NCBI RefSeq assembly: GCF_014694375.1
Contig: NZ_JAAUWW010000013.1
Span: 1 to 64,000, forward strand
Length of the DNA stretch: 64,000 bases
Direction of reading: 5' to 3'
Origin: Vibrio sp. S17_S38
GTDB lineage: Bacteria; Pseudomonadota; Gammaproteobacteria; Enterobacterales; Vibrionaceae
Shown here: positions 28,018 through 37,887 of the stretch, one piece after another
Position numbering within the stretch: position 1 is the stretch's first letter
Layout of the letters: each line of letters opens with the position of its first letter
Program-made: the position numbers and the translations under genes
Notes under the pieces: generated by a model
The model's database searches: none
What the model was told of the DNA's origin: nothing
The model's input: the letters and a program-made list of their open reading frames with translations, nothing else

Positions 28018-28203
28018 ATGGAAAAGAAATATGGGACATGCGATTGGTGTAAACAATTTACCGCTAATTTAGTACGTTTAGATTATGTTGATGGGATCAG
28101 TAACCACACTTGTTCAGAATGTCATGATCTTGCCAAGATTGATGTTCGCCAGTTCAACTTAGCCGAAGTCGCATTACGAGAGAAACAAGGCAGACTTAAC
28201 TAA
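28018..28203 (+). CDS. Small zinc-ribbon-like protein
   Basis: This 61-residue protein has two CxxC pairs, CDWC at residues 8-11 and CSEC at 32-35, separated by about 20 residues. That is the spacing of a small treble-clef or zinc-ribbon fold. The rest is a helix with alternating charges (AEVALREKQGRLN). The family was not recognised. AGGAC lies eight bases before the ATG, and a strong terminator follows the stop, supporting a real gene. It may be cotranscribed with the DUF2786 gene. Confidence 0.6.
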   Translation: MEKKYGTCDWCKQFTANLVRLDYVDGISNHTCSECHDLAKIDVRQFNLAEVALREKQGRLN

Positions 28204-28240
28204 TCTTATAATGCCCGCTTTAGAACAACCCGACATGCAT

Positions 28241-28282
28241 AAAAAAAGGCGCTTGGTTTTATAACCAATAAGCGCCTTTTTT
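28241..28282. terminator. Bidirectional terminator, Cys-pair gene / aqpZ
   Basis: Stem GGCGCTT/AAGCGCC (28248-28254 and 28270-28276), with an inner GGTT/AACC stem, has seven A before and six T after, so it works on both strands between the convergent genes. Confidence 0.88.
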
Positions 28283-28365
28283 AACTTCCTGAATTCGGAT
28301 AATAAATCCTATTTGTATGGATAAAGTAAGATATACCCTATCACTCAAATACAAATTATTTATGC

Positions 28366-29076
28366 TTATGCGTTTTCAGTTTTTTCGCAACTTTTCTCAC
28401 AACCAATAACACGATAAATCAAGGCTCCTAAAATTGCACCAATGATTGGAGCAACCCAGAATAGCCATAATTGTGATGTCGCCCAATCACCTACAAATAC
28501 AGCTACGGCAGTACTACGAGCAGGGTTAACTGAAGTATTTGTTACTGGAATAGAGATTAAGTGGATCAGAGTTAGACATAAACCAATGGCGATAGGAGCA
28601 AAACCAGCAGGAGCGCGCTTATCTGTCGCACCCATGATGACGATCAAGAACATCATTGTCATTACGATTTCGCAAACCAAAGCAGCGATCATAGAATAGC
28701 CATCTGGTGAATGCGCACCATAACCATTTGATGCAAACCCACCAGCAAGATCAAATCCAGCTTTACCAGAAGCAATCACATAAAGAACACCACCAGCAAT
28801 AATACCGCCAACTACTTGAGAGATAATATATGGCAAAAGTTGATTAGCAGGAAAACGGCCACCAGCCCAAAGGCCAATAGATACTGCTGGATTTAAGTGG
28901 CAACCAGAAATATGACCGATAGCAAAAGCCATGGTTAAAACGGTTAGGCCAAACGCCAGTGCAACACCAACAAAACCAATACCCAGCTCAGGATAACCAG
29001 CAGCTAATACCGCACTGCCACACCCGCCAAGGACTAGCCAAAACGTACCAAAACATTCCGCTAAATATTTATTCAT
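28366..29076 (-). CDS. aqpZ: Aquaporin Z
   Basis: This 236-residue channel has six membrane segments and two NPA half-helices: [18 protein letters not shown] in the first half and [13 protein letters not shown] in the second. The selectivity arginine directly follows the second NPA. A cysteine and glycine near the first segment ([12 protein letters not shown]) also match AqpZ, which passes water but little glycerol. Full length with a polar C-terminal tail. AGGAATG lies just before the start. The gene is monocistronic, and a CRP-like site lies about 220 bp upstream. Confidence 0.94.
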   Translation of the reverse strand: MNKYLAECFGTFWLVLGGCGSAVLAAGYPELGIGFVGVALAFGLTVLTMAFAIGHISGCHLNPAVSIGLWAGGRFPANQLLPYIISQVVGGIIAGGVLYVIASGKAGFDLAGGFASNGYGAHSPDGYSMIAALVCEIVMTMMFLIVIMGATDKRAPAGFAPIAIGLCLTLIHLISIPVTNTSVNPARSTAVAVFVGDWATSQLWLFWVAPIIGAILGALIYRVIGCEKSCEKTENA

Positions 29077-29285
29077 CGTTTCATTCCTATCTATTTCATT
29101 AAACTAACAATAGTTTGTATTTAAAAGTTTGCACCAACTTAAAAACAAAAAAGCCATATAAGCCTCCTGCCCTTAATATCACTAACTTTCAATCAATATG
29201 AGTATTAATCTGATTATTTACTTGTTTATGAACCAGTTAACACACATTTGAAGTTTATAGCAGTTTGATGAAACCACAAATAAAA

Positions 29286-29301
29286 AGTGACAAAAATCAC
29301 A
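29286..29301. promoter_or_regulatory. CRP-like site
   Basis: AGTGA-N6-TCACA matches nine of ten core positions of the CRP consensus and has the favoured A/T-rich flanks. It lies about 210 bp upstream of aqpZ and 80 bp upstream of the SulA-like gene. Which gene it serves is unknown. Confidence 0.4.
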
Positions 29302-29352
29302 TTTATTAATAAATATCTCAATAATTGACTTGATAATAGCACCAAACACAAG

Positions 29353-29372
29353 TACTGTTCATGCATACAGTA
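29353..29372. promoter_or_regulatory. LexA (SOS) box
   Basis: TACTGT-N8-ACAGTA is a perfect 20-bp match to the gammaproteobacterial LexA operator, ending seven bases before the ATG at 29380. At that position it would block transcription of the SulA-like gene directly. Confidence 0.9.
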
Positions 29373-29379
29373 TGGATAT

Positions 29380-29799
29380 ATGGACAGTATTATGTTGACT
29401 CATTCTTCTTCAAATGAAGCAAAAGCATCGATGTTATTAGCGGCAAATCAAGAGCTGTATTCAGTTAACAGTCCCTTATTTGCTCGGTTATCTCTTTTAG
29501 CTAAACAGCCTAAATGGATAATATTCACCGACCAAGCAACGTTACCAACGGTAAGTGAATTACGCTGCTTTAATATCGAAGCTAAAAAAGTGATTAAAAT
29601 GAAATCATCACAAGTAATGAGTGAAACGGATGTCATTATGAAAGTCTTATCAGTCAACACGGCAAGTGCCATAGTAACCGGTGATTCATTCAGTACAAAA
29701 GATCGTATCGCAATCGAATTAAAAGCAAAAGAAACGGCATGTGAGGTCTTTTTTATGACACAAGATATGCAAAATACTTTAATGCGAAATATCCATTAA
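29380..29799 (+). CDS. SulA-like SOS cell-division inhibitor
   Basis: This 139-residue protein is directly under a perfect LexA box. Its sequence aligns by eye to E. coli SulA: SRWQLWLTPQQ corresponds to PKWIIFTDQA, GLPLTKVMQI to NIEAKKVIKM, ESMVRALRTGNYSVVIGW to DVIMKVLSVNTASAIVTGD, and a late FIMRP to FFMTQ. SulA binds FtsZ and halts septation during DNA damage until Lon degrades it. It is about 30 residues shorter than the E. coli protein, mainly at the N-terminus, and the C-terminus ends in IH where E. coli has LYH, close to the Lon-recognition tail. The start could be 29380 or 29392. Family identity is probable, not certain. Confidence 0.68.
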   Translation: MDSIMLTHSSSNEAKASMLLAANQELYSVNSPLFARLSLLAKQPKWIIFTDQATLPTVSELRCFNIEAKKVIKMKSSQVMSETDVIMKVLSVNTASAIVTGDSFSTKDRIAIELKAKETACEVFFMTQDMQNTLMRNIH

Positions 29800-29870
29800 T
29801 GTAATTTAGGCTCTAAAATTGAGCCCTATATGACATCACATTCAATTATTTATTCTAAATTAAAAACCAA

Positions 29871-29884
29871 AGCAAACGTTTGCT
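29871..29884. promoter_or_regulatory. PurR operator upstream of purC
   Basis: AGCAAACGTTTGCT is a perfect palindrome matching the PurR box core (GCAAACGTTTGC), centred about 110 bp before the purC start. It predicts repression by purines. Confidence 0.85.
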
Positions 29885-29987
29885 TTTTCTCTGGATGAGT
29901 TAACCATAATTCTGTTACTATTTGGCTTTCCGGTGTGAGTCTTTCATGCCTGTCATTATTAGCCTAGTTTTAAATAGGAATATGGAA

Positions 29988-31091
29988 ATGAGCCCTGCTA
30001 ATCAAGTCCTTGCCGTGAATGATGATCTCCCTATCCGTACAGATAAACCTGTTCATAGTGGCAAAGTCCGTTCTGTTTATTGGTTAACTGAAAAAGATAG
30101 CCGTCGATTAATTCAAGAAAAAGGCTACAACGTAGCAGCAGATGCTCCATTAGCGATCATGGTCATAAGTGACCGTATTTCTGCCTTTGATTGTATTTGG
30201 CGTGGTGAAGGCGGCTTGAATGGAGTCCCAGGGAAAGGTGCGGCACTAAACGCTATTTCGAATCACTGGTTCCAATTATTTAAAGATAATGGACTTGCTG
30301 ATAGCCATATTCTAGATATTCCTCATCCCTTTGTATGGATTGTCCAAAAAGCGAAACCTGTAATGATTGAAGCAATTTGTCGTCAATACATTACTGGATC
30401 AATGTGGCGAGCATACGACCAAGGCGAACGCGAATTTTGTGGCATTAATCTGCCGGACAATTTGGGGAAAGACCAAATTTTACCTGAATTATTAATGACA
30501 CCATCAACCAAAGGTATTTTAAAGGGCATTCCAAATGTCCCTGAAGCTGATGATGTCAATGTCACTCGAGATGATATTAAAAATAACTTTTCGGCCTTCA
30601 ACTTCTCCAAGCCTGAAGATATTGGCTTATATGAAAAGCTATTAAAAGAAGGCTTTAAGGTCATCAGTCAGGCTTTGAACGAGGTTGACCAAATTTTTGT
30701 CGATACTAAATTTGAATTCGGCTATGTTCAAGATGCTACAGGCAATGAAAAACTTATCTATATGGACGAAGTAGGCACCCCTGATTCTTCTCGTATCTGG
30801 GATAAGCATGCTTACGAAGATGGAAAAATCGTCGAAAATTCGAAAGAAGGTTTCCGCCAATTTTTACTACAACACTTCCCTGAACCAGATATTTTATTAA
30901 ATAAAAATCGTATGCCTGAACGTTTTGCTCTCGCCGAAGATAACGTATTACCAGCTGAAGAAATCATGAAGATATCGCATACATACTTAGCTATTGCAGA
31001 GAAGATTATCGGCAAGCCAATCATGCTAAGTGAGAATCCAAAGCAAGAAATCATTGACGTCCTACAAAAAGAATATGACTTGATCGTTTAA
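29988..31091 (+). CDS. purC: Phosphoribosylaminoimidazole-succinocarboxamide synthase PurC
   Basis: This 367-residue SAICAR synthetase joins CAIR and aspartate with ATP in purine synthesis. Key blocks are [12 protein letters not shown] (ATP site), [34 protein letters not shown] and [15 protein letters not shown]. This is the long Vibrio form; E. coli PurC is only about 237 residues. The ATG at 29988 is chosen because AGGAA lies seven bases upstream and the resulting length is that of Vibrio PurC. An ATG at 29982 is too close to that ribosome site, and more upstream starts add unlikely residues. A PurR box precedes it. Confidence 0.95.
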   Translation: MSPANQVLAVNDDLPIRTDKPVHSGKVRSVYWLTEKDSRRLIQEKGYNVAADAPLAIMVISDRISAFDCIWRGEGGLNGVPGKGAALNAISNHWFQLFKDNGLADSHILDIPHPFVWIVQKAKPVMIEAICRQYITGSMWRAYDQGEREFCGINLPDNLGKDQILPELLMTPSTKGILKGIPNVPEADDVNVTRDDIKNNFSAFNFSKPEDIGLYEKLLKEGFKVISQALNEVDQIFVDTKFEFGYVQDATGNEKLIYMDEVGTPDSSRIWDKHAYEDGKIVENSKEGFRQFLLQHFPEPDILLNKNRMPERFALAEDNVLPAEEIMKISHTYLAIAEKIIGKPIMLSENPKQEIIDVLQKEYDLIV

Positions 31092-31465
31092 GGCATAGAC
31101 TGTTAACTTCTAAAATAAAAAATAAGCCAGACCCCCCTCTGGTTTATTTTTTATTCACGCGATAAATTGTATACAATGATTTAAACATTATTTAACAAAA
31201 TTGTGCCATACCGCACATAACAAAATAACCTTTCATTGTAATATTTTATCTTATCGTCACAATTATATAACTGAAAGCTCGCTAATATGTTGAATTCGCA
31301 TTATTTGTGCGCCAGAGCCAAACATAATGCTAAAATTATTTACAATCTTAACATCCCTTTTATCATAGGGGCCTTAAAATAAGATCGTAGAATAACGACA
31401 GCCCATAAAGTAGTGCAATCCGACCACTAAATATCCATTGCTCGTGAAAAATAAAAGAGTCCCAC
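31092..31465 (+). other. purC-maeA intergenic region
   Basis: This 374-bp AT-rich gap holds the purC terminator at its left end. Beyond it I see no gene, no known riboswitch and no clear operator. The maeA promoter must lie here but was not resolved. Confidence 0.4.
31120..31152 (+). terminator. Terminator after purC
   Basis: A 12-bp stem AAATAAGCCAGA/TCTGGTTTATTT (31120-31131 and 31138-31149, one G-T pair) with a six-C loop is followed by T-rich sequence. Confidence 0.85.
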
Positions 31466-33154
31466 ATGAATAATGATAAACGCCCTTTATATATTACTTA
31501 CGCCGGCCCAGTCTTAATGGCAACCCCACTACTGAATAAAGGTAGTGGTTTTACAACTGAAGAGAGAAAAGCATTTAACCTCGAAGGGCTACTGCCTGAA
31601 GCTACGGAAACGATTCAAGAACAAGTTGAACGTGCATATCGACAATATACGGCTTTTGAAAGCGATATGGATAAGCACATTTATTTAAGGAACATTCAAG
31701 ATACGAATGAAACTTTATTTTATCGATTAGTTCAAAATCATATTACCGAAATGATGCCAATTATCTACACACCGACAGTTGGTGCAGCATGCGAAAACTT
31801 TTCCAATATTTATCGCCGTGGACGTGGACTTTTCATTTCATATCCAAACCGTGATCGCATCGATGATCTAATCAACAATGCCACCAGCCAAAATGTAAAA
31901 GTCATTGTGGTAACCGATGGTGAGCGTATTTTAGGTTTAGGTGACCAAGGTATTGGCGGCATGGGCATTCCAATTGGTAAGCTTTCATTATATACCGCTT
32001 GTGGTGGTATAAGCCCAGCTTACACTCTCCCAATTGTTCTTGATGTAGGTACAAATAACCCACAGCGATTAGCCGATCCTATGTATATGGGCTGGCGTCA
32101 TGCGCGTATTACTGGTGATGAATACAATAAATTCGTGGATGATTTTATCCAAGCCATCAAACACCGCTGGCCTGATGCCCTGATTCAATTTGAAGACTTC
32201 GCTCAAAAAAATGCGATGCCGTTACTTGAACGTTACAAAGATAAGATTTGTTGTTTCAATGATGATATTCAAGGTACTGCAGCCGTTACTGTGGGCTCTT
32301 TGATTGCCGCGTGTCATGCAGCAGGTAGCCAATTGTCTGATCAGCGCATTACCTTTGTAGGTGCAGGCTCTGCAGGTTGCGGAATTGCTGAAGCTATCAT
32401 TGCTCAAATGGTTGCAGAAGGATTAACAGATGAACAAGCACGGTCACGAGTATACATGGTTGACCGTTGGGGTCTGTTACAAGAGGGCATGAAAAACCTA
32501 CTTGATTTTCAGCAAAAGCTCATCCAGAAAAAGAAACATATTTCGAAATGGAAAAGTGAAGAACCAGGTTTTGCATTAATTGATGTGATTAAGAATGCAA
32601 AACCAACAGTAATGATTGGCGTTTCAGGTGTTCCTGGTTTATTTAGTCAAGAAGTTATCGAGGCAATGCATAGCAACTGCGAACGCCCTATAATTTTCCC
32701 ACTATCTAATCCGACTAGTCGTGTTGAAGGCACACCACATGATATTTTCCACTGGACTAAAGGTCAGGCACTTGTAGCCACAGGCAGCCCTTTTGAACCA
32801 GTAAGGTATGAAGGAAAGGATTATCCTATTGCACAATGCAATAATAGTTATATCTTCCCAGGCATTGGACTCGGAGTACTCGCTGTATCAGCCTCTCGCG
32901 TAACCGATGAAATGCTGATGGAATCGAGCAGAGCTCTAGCTGAGTGCTCACCATTGGCAATAAAAGGCAAAGGGGCATTATTACCGCCATTAGAAGAAAT
33001 ACATGCAGTTTCGAAAAAAATCGCTTTTGCCGTGGCTAAAAAAGCTATTGAGCAAGGCGTTGCTCTTGAGATTACTGATGAAGCAATTGAAACTGCAATT
33101 AGCAATGGATTCTGGCAACCGGAGTACCGTCAATATAAACGCACGGCATTCTAA
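31466..33154 (+). CDS. maeA: NAD-dependent malic enzyme MaeA
   Basis: This 562-residue enzyme decarboxylates malate to pyruvate, reducing NAD. The malic signature [21 protein letters not shown] includes the catalytic tyrosine, and the basic residue lies in the [18 protein letters not shown] region. Metal ligands are in FEDFAQKNA and FNDDIQGT, and the dinucleotide fold starts at [15 protein letters not shown]. Length equals the large-subunit decarboxylating form (SfcA/MaeA), not the fused MaeB. It stands alone with a strong terminator. HexR, encoded 18 kb to the right, controls central carbon genes in related bacteria, but no HexR-like box was found ahead of maeA. Confidence 0.94.
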   Translation: MNNDKRPLYITYAGPVLMATPLLNKGSGFTTEERKAFNLEGLLPEATETIQEQVERAYRQYTAFESDMDKHIYLRNIQDTNETLFYRLVQNHITEMMPIIYTPTVGAACENFSNIYRRGRGLFISYPNRDRIDDLINNATSQNVKVIVVTDGERILGLGDQGIGGMGIPIGKLSLYTACGGISPAYTLPIVLDVGTNNPQRLADPMYMGWRHARITGDEYNKFVDDFIQAIKHRWPDALIQFEDFAQKNAMPLLERYKDKICCFNDDIQGTAAVTVGSLIAACHAAGSQLSDQRITFVGAGSAGCGIAEAIIAQMVAEGLTDEQARSRVYMVDRWGLLQEGMKNLLDFQQKLIQKKKHISKWKSEEPGFALIDVIKNAKPTVMIGVSGVPGLFSQEVIEAMHSNCERPIIFPLSNPTSRVEGTPHDIFHWTKGQALVATGSPFEPVRYEGKDYPIAQCNNSYIFPGIGLGVLAVSASRVTDEMLMESSRALAECSPLAIKGKGALLPPLEEIHAVSKKIAFAVAKKAIEQGVALEITDEAIETAISNGFWQPEYRQYKRTAF

Positions 33155-33187
33155 ACGGCCTAATGTACTGCAATATACTGTAATAAG

Positions 33188-33266
33188 AAGCACTTGGTAA
33201 TACGAGTGCTTGATAATAAAAAAACACATGCCCACTATTTCTATTCTTAGTGGGCATTTTTATTTT
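33188..33266 (+). terminator. Tandem hairpin terminator after maeA
   Basis: A small hairpin AAGCACT/AGTGCTT (33188-33194 and 33205-33211) is followed by a strong 10-bp stem ATGCCCACTA/TAGTGGGCAT (33228-33237 and 33248-33257) with a T-rich tail. Confidence 0.88.
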
Positions 33267-33393
33267 TCACGATTGCATTGGACTGGTATCATCGGTATTT
33301 GAGATTAACCTTCGACAACAATTTAATGTTGATAGGATATTTATTATTACTTGGTCTCCACACTTAATGATCGTGACCAAGAAAAGGCAAGCT

Positions 33394-34137
33394 ATGGATA
33401 CTGCGTCAATGCAACATAAACGAACTTTTTTCTTTAACCGTTCTTTTTTTCTGATTGTAGCTTATGTTTTTATATCGGCTATTTTATCTGTGTGCCTGTT
33501 CGTTTTTGCAATCGATCGTATTATCAGTTGGAAAACTCAAGACTCCATTTATCATAATATTAGTGACGTTCCTCCTCATGATATTGGGTTAGTGTTAGGT
33601 ACCAGCAAGTACATCGGAAGAACCTTAAATATCTACTATTCGCACCGTATTGAAGCTGCGATTAGTTTATACCGACAAAAAAAAGTTCAAACCTTTCTAT
33701 TAAGTGGAGATAATGCTCACCGTTCATATAATGAGCCGTGGACAATGAAACGAGATTTGTTAAAAGCAGGTATAGAGGACAAGAAAATCTATTTAGACTA
33801 TGCCGGTTTTCGAACTTTAGACTCAATCATCCGAGCAAGAGATATTTTCCAAGCTGATCATTTTTTGATCATCACACAAGACTTCCACTGTGAGCGTGCT
33901 CTGTATATTGCACAATATCACCATATCGATGCCAGTTGTTTGGCCGTGCCTGGACCACTTGAAACATCAGGGTTCCATGTCAGGCTAAGAGAAGTATTTG
34001 CCAGGACGAAGGCCTTTCTTGATCTTTATATTTTAAATGCAAAACCAAAATTTCTAGGTCCAATTAAACCGATCTTTAACCCTCATGACATTATGAATAC
34101 TGAAAACTCTAAGAGAGATGAAAATATCCATAACTGA
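33394..34137 (+). CDS. sanA: SanA-type YdcF/DUF218 envelope protein
   Basis: This 247-residue protein has an N-terminal membrane segment (about residues 16-40) and a periplasmic DUF218 domain. Hallmarks are DIGLVLGTSKYIG, YYSHRIEAAISLY, FLLSGDNAHRSYNEPWTMKRDL, LDYAGFRTLDSIIRAR and ITQDFHCERALYIAQYH. These match SanA, which protects the envelope so that vancomycin is excluded at high temperature in E. coli and is linked to peptidoglycan barrier function. The ATG at 33394 follows AAAAGG; a longer in-frame opening back to 33250 overlaps the maeA terminator and is rejected. The last 20 residues (NTENSKRDENIHN) are a polar tail. Confidence 0.88.
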   Translation: MDTASMQHKRTFFFNRSFFLIVAYVFISAILSVCLFVFAIDRIISWKTQDSIYHNISDVPPHDIGLVLGTSKYIGRTLNIYYSHRIEAAISLYRQKKVQTFLLSGDNAHRSYNEPWTMKRDLLKAGIEDKKIYLDYAGFRTLDSIIRARDIFQADHFLIITQDFHCERALYIAQYHHIDASCLAVPGPLETSGFHVRLREVFARTKAFLDLYILNAKPKFLGPIKPIFNPHDIMNTENSKRDENIHN

Positions 34138-34187
34138 TTCAGTCCAAGTCATCAATACTACAAGCAGCATCAAAATCACTTCCAATA

Positions 34188-35519
34188 TCAACGAGGCGAA
34201 ATGGTCAGTTTTTCTAATGTCTCTACTCTATTTCGCCCATTATTTTTTGCTTGATATAACGCCTCATCAGCTCGAGCAATCATTTCTGTTACACGTTCAC
34301 CCGCCACCAATTCAGTGACGCCAAAGCTACAAGTAAGTTTAACTGCCATTTCCCATTGATGGTTTTCAATTGTCATGCGAATTCTTTCCGCAATTCTTGC
34401 TGCAATATGAATATTTGAACCAGAACAAAAAATAATAAACTCCTCTCCTCCCCATCGAACTAAGTTATCACTGTCGCGTAACTCTGAACGTGTTAAATCT
34501 ACAAATTGCCGCAAGATCTCATCACCAACTTGATGACCAAATTGATCGTTTATGAACTTAAAGTTATCTAAATCTACATAAATAATTGAAACCGAATCAA
34601 GCCCCCAACGAACTCTCCGAGCAATATTATCCAACCAATCTTTAATGCCATGTCGATTCACAGCCCCAGTTAATTGATCTTTTGTCGCCATTTCTTCAAT
34701 CTCATTACAGCGCAGACTTAGCCTCTGATTCATCAACGCCAAAGATTTAGTTCGAGCTTCCATTTTCTCAATTTCAACTCGAGCAGAAGTTCGTTGATAA
34801 ACAAACAAAAAAATTGCCCCAACAATCCAAGTAAAAAGCAATATAAATGCAAAGGTTGAGCGCCGAATATAATTACCTATAAACATTATTTTATTAATGG
34901 TTATTTGATGAAGTCCTGCTTCTGATCCTGAATCTGTTGCTATTTGGAGAAAAGGAACGTTATTTAATTTAACTCCTGAATGTTCAAGATCAATGTTGTA
35001 ATCGAACAACCACCACGTTAATACTTGAAACTTACCAAAATCAACTATTCTTGCTCCTTGATGCAGACCTGGAGCATACTCAATACCATTATATTTAATG
35101 GTATTGTTATCATCTGGATTAAATATATCCTCTTCGAAATTACGTAAATTAACTCTAATTTTTTGGCTGCCACTTTCAGGGCCACGGTAATCAACATCAA
35201 GAATAACTGAGCTGTACAGGGATAAATCTAATCCATTTTTAATGTTATCAGAAAGATGAATCGTCAATTCACAATAAGGCCAGCGGTAGTTCTCACTATT
35301 GTTAAGCTCACAGAACATAGTCGTTGTATCCTTTTCTGAGTGAATTGATGCGAGGCTTCTCCCTCCTAGAGCTTGATCTGTCGCTACCGAATAAACATAT
35401 TTCTCTGGTGTAATTAATAGGCTTTTTTGGTCATTAAATAATAAATAGATCGCCGTAATAAATATATTGAGGATAACAACTAATAATATTGATTTATTGA
35501 CTATATTTTCTGAACTCAT
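34188..35519 (-). CDS. Membrane diguanylate cyclase with periplasmic sensor domain
   Basis: This 443-residue protein has a first membrane segment (residues 10-28), a periplasmic domain (about 30-220), a second segment (222-241), a short coiled coil (246-280) and a GGDEF domain (about 278-440). The active motif is GGEEF at 357-361, so cyclase activity is expected. RDSD at 348-351 is an intact product-inhibition I-site, five residues ahead. The periplasmic part is beta-rich (VILDVDYRGPESGSQKIRVNLRN) and resembles carbohydrate-binding-like folds, but I cannot name the ligand. It makes cyclic di-GMP in response to an envelope signal. Convergent with sanA; monocistronic. Confidence 0.88.
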   Translation of the reverse strand: MSSENIVNKSILLVVILNIFITAIYLLFNDQKSLLITPEKYVYSVATDQALGGRSLASIHSEKDTTTMFCELNNSENYRWPYCELTIHLSDNIKNGLDLSLYSSVILDVDYRGPESGSQKIRVNLRNFEEDIFNPDDNNTIKYNGIEYAPGLHQGARIVDFGKFQVLTWWLFDYNIDLEHSGVKLNNVPFLQIATDSGSEAGLHQITINKIMFIGNYIRRSTFAFILLFTWIVGAIFLFVYQRTSARVEIEKMEARTKSLALMNQRLSLRCNEIEEMATKDQLTGAVNRHGIKDWLDNIARRVRWGLDSVSIIYVDLDNFKFINDQFGHQVGDEILRQFVDLTRSELRDSDNLVRWGGEEFIIFCSGSNIHIAARIAERIRMTIENHQWEMAVKLTCSFGVTELVAGERVTEMIARADEALYQAKNNGRNRVETLEKLTISPR

Positions 35520-35746
35520 CTCAACACCTTAGATATACCGAGATAAATAATAAATAAATATTATTAAATTAGTCAACAATAATAAAGATCATCCTTATTT
35601 AATCATATCAATCTTAGATGCAAGTCAATATTATCAAATGTTCGGTACAATAAACTAATCCACTCCACCTTCTTTTTACTGTAAACTAATACCCCTCTTA
35701 CACCTTGTTTTTACGAGCACACTTGCCAACTCCACTGGACCCTACT

Positions 35747-36583
35747 ATGTCTTTTACCATTACTGGTACACTATCAAAACTACGTTCATCTCTTGATTCA
35801 CAACAAAACAACCAAGTTCAATATGGCCTTCCTGTGGGCGATGACGTCATTGACCTTATGCCTTATATTGGTAAAGAAATCACACTAATTCACAGCGGCA
35901 ATATTTTTTGTTCTGCATGTGGAAAGAAAACAAAGAAAAGTTACTCCCAAGGCCATTGCTATGTCTGTATGAAAAAACTGGCTAGCTGTGATATGTGCAT
36001 CATGAAACCAGAAACCTGCCACTATGATGAAGGCACTTGTCGTGAGCCTAAATGGGGTGAAGCTAATTGTATGGTGGATCACTATGTCTATTTATCTAAC
36101 ACTTCAAGTATCAAAGTAGGTATTACACGCCATACTCAAATCCCAACTCGCTGGATCGATCAAGGTGCCACTCAAGGCCTACCTATTTTTAAAGTCAAAA
36201 CTCGCTATATTTCCGGTTTAATCGAAGTTGAATTAGCGAAGCATATTGCCGACAAAACTAACTGGCGTACTTTGTTAAAAGAAGATGGTAAACCTATTGC
36301 TTTGGAAGATAAGTTTGCAGAATTGTTACCACATATTGTGACAGTCATTGAATCAATTAAACAAGAACATGGTGATGATGCAATAAAGATATTATCGGGT
36401 GAAATTACGCCAATTGAATATCCCGTGGAACAACACCCCGTTAAAATAGTTTCTCATAACTTTGATAAAAACCCTGTTGTATCAGGTATTTTGCAAGGAA
36501 TTAAAGGGCAATACCTAATCCTAGATACTGGCGTGATTAATATTCGTAAATTTGGTTCCTATGAAGTGACTTTTAGCGACTAA
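35747..36583 (+). CDS. DUF2797 zinc-binding protein with GIY-YIG-like centre
   Basis: This 278-residue protein has eight cysteines in an N-terminal zinc region (C55, C58, C71, C74, C81, C84, C91, C98). A segment follows (VYLSNTSSIKVGITR, then RWIDQGATQGLPI, residues 114-147) that resembles a GIY-YIG nuclease core. The function of DUF2797 is not established. The nuclease resemblance is my reading and needs a profile search. The ATG at 35747 is chosen because MSFTITGTLSKLR is a normal start; the 14 upstream in-frame codons look non-coding. It lies 140 bp ahead of trxB. Confidence 0.75.
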   Translation: MSFTITGTLSKLRSSLDSQQNNQVQYGLPVGDDVIDLMPYIGKEITLIHSGNIFCSACGKKTKKSYSQGHCYVCMKKLASCDMCIMKPETCHYDEGTCREPKWGEANCMVDHYVYLSNTSSIKVGITRHTQIPTRWIDQGATQGLPIFKVKTRYISGLIEVELAKHIADKTNWRTLLKEDGKPIALEDKFAELLPHIVTVIESIKQEHGDDAIKILSGEITPIEYPVEQHPVKIVSHNFDKNPVVSGILQGIKGQYLILDTGVINIRKFGSYEVTFSD

Positions 36584-36639
36584 ATGTATTAATTGTAGAC
36601 CCGCAGTAAATAGAGCTTTGCTGCGGTGCTAAGAATTAG

Positions 36640-37683
<1,044 letters not shown>

Positions 37684-37722
37684 AATCAAAATTTAACCGC
37701 TAATAACTATTTTAGCGATAAC

Positions 37723-37755
37723 AATAAATTAGCACGTAATTTAAGCTAATTTATT
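37723..37755 (+). terminator. AT-rich hairpin after trxB (weak terminator)
   Basis: A perfect 11-bp stem AATAAATTAGC/GCTAATTTATT (37723-37733 and 37745-37755) has an 11-nt loop and a T-rich but interrupted tail. Termination is probably inefficient. Confidence 0.5.
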
Positions 37756-37887
37756 CTTTATCGAGCATGGTAGTCCCTAGCTCACAATCAACACCATTCG
37801 ATTAATAAGTTCGGTGTCAACTCTCCGGGCTTATTCTATGTATGCGTTTTTTAAACACATACTCATTTAGATGGGAATCAGTCTTAC

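Larger units (their letters stand above)
29077..29379. other. Divergent region between aqpZ and the SulA-like gene
   Basis: This AT-rich 303-bp gap holds two regulatory motifs, the CRP-like site at 29286-29301 and the LexA box at 29353-29372. No further gene is visible. Confidence 0.5.

Noticed and set aside
36601-36626. Terminator after the DUF2797 gene
   Set aside because: The CCGCAGTAAA/TTTGCTGCGG hairpin is good, but no T-run follows; read-through toward trxB is possible.
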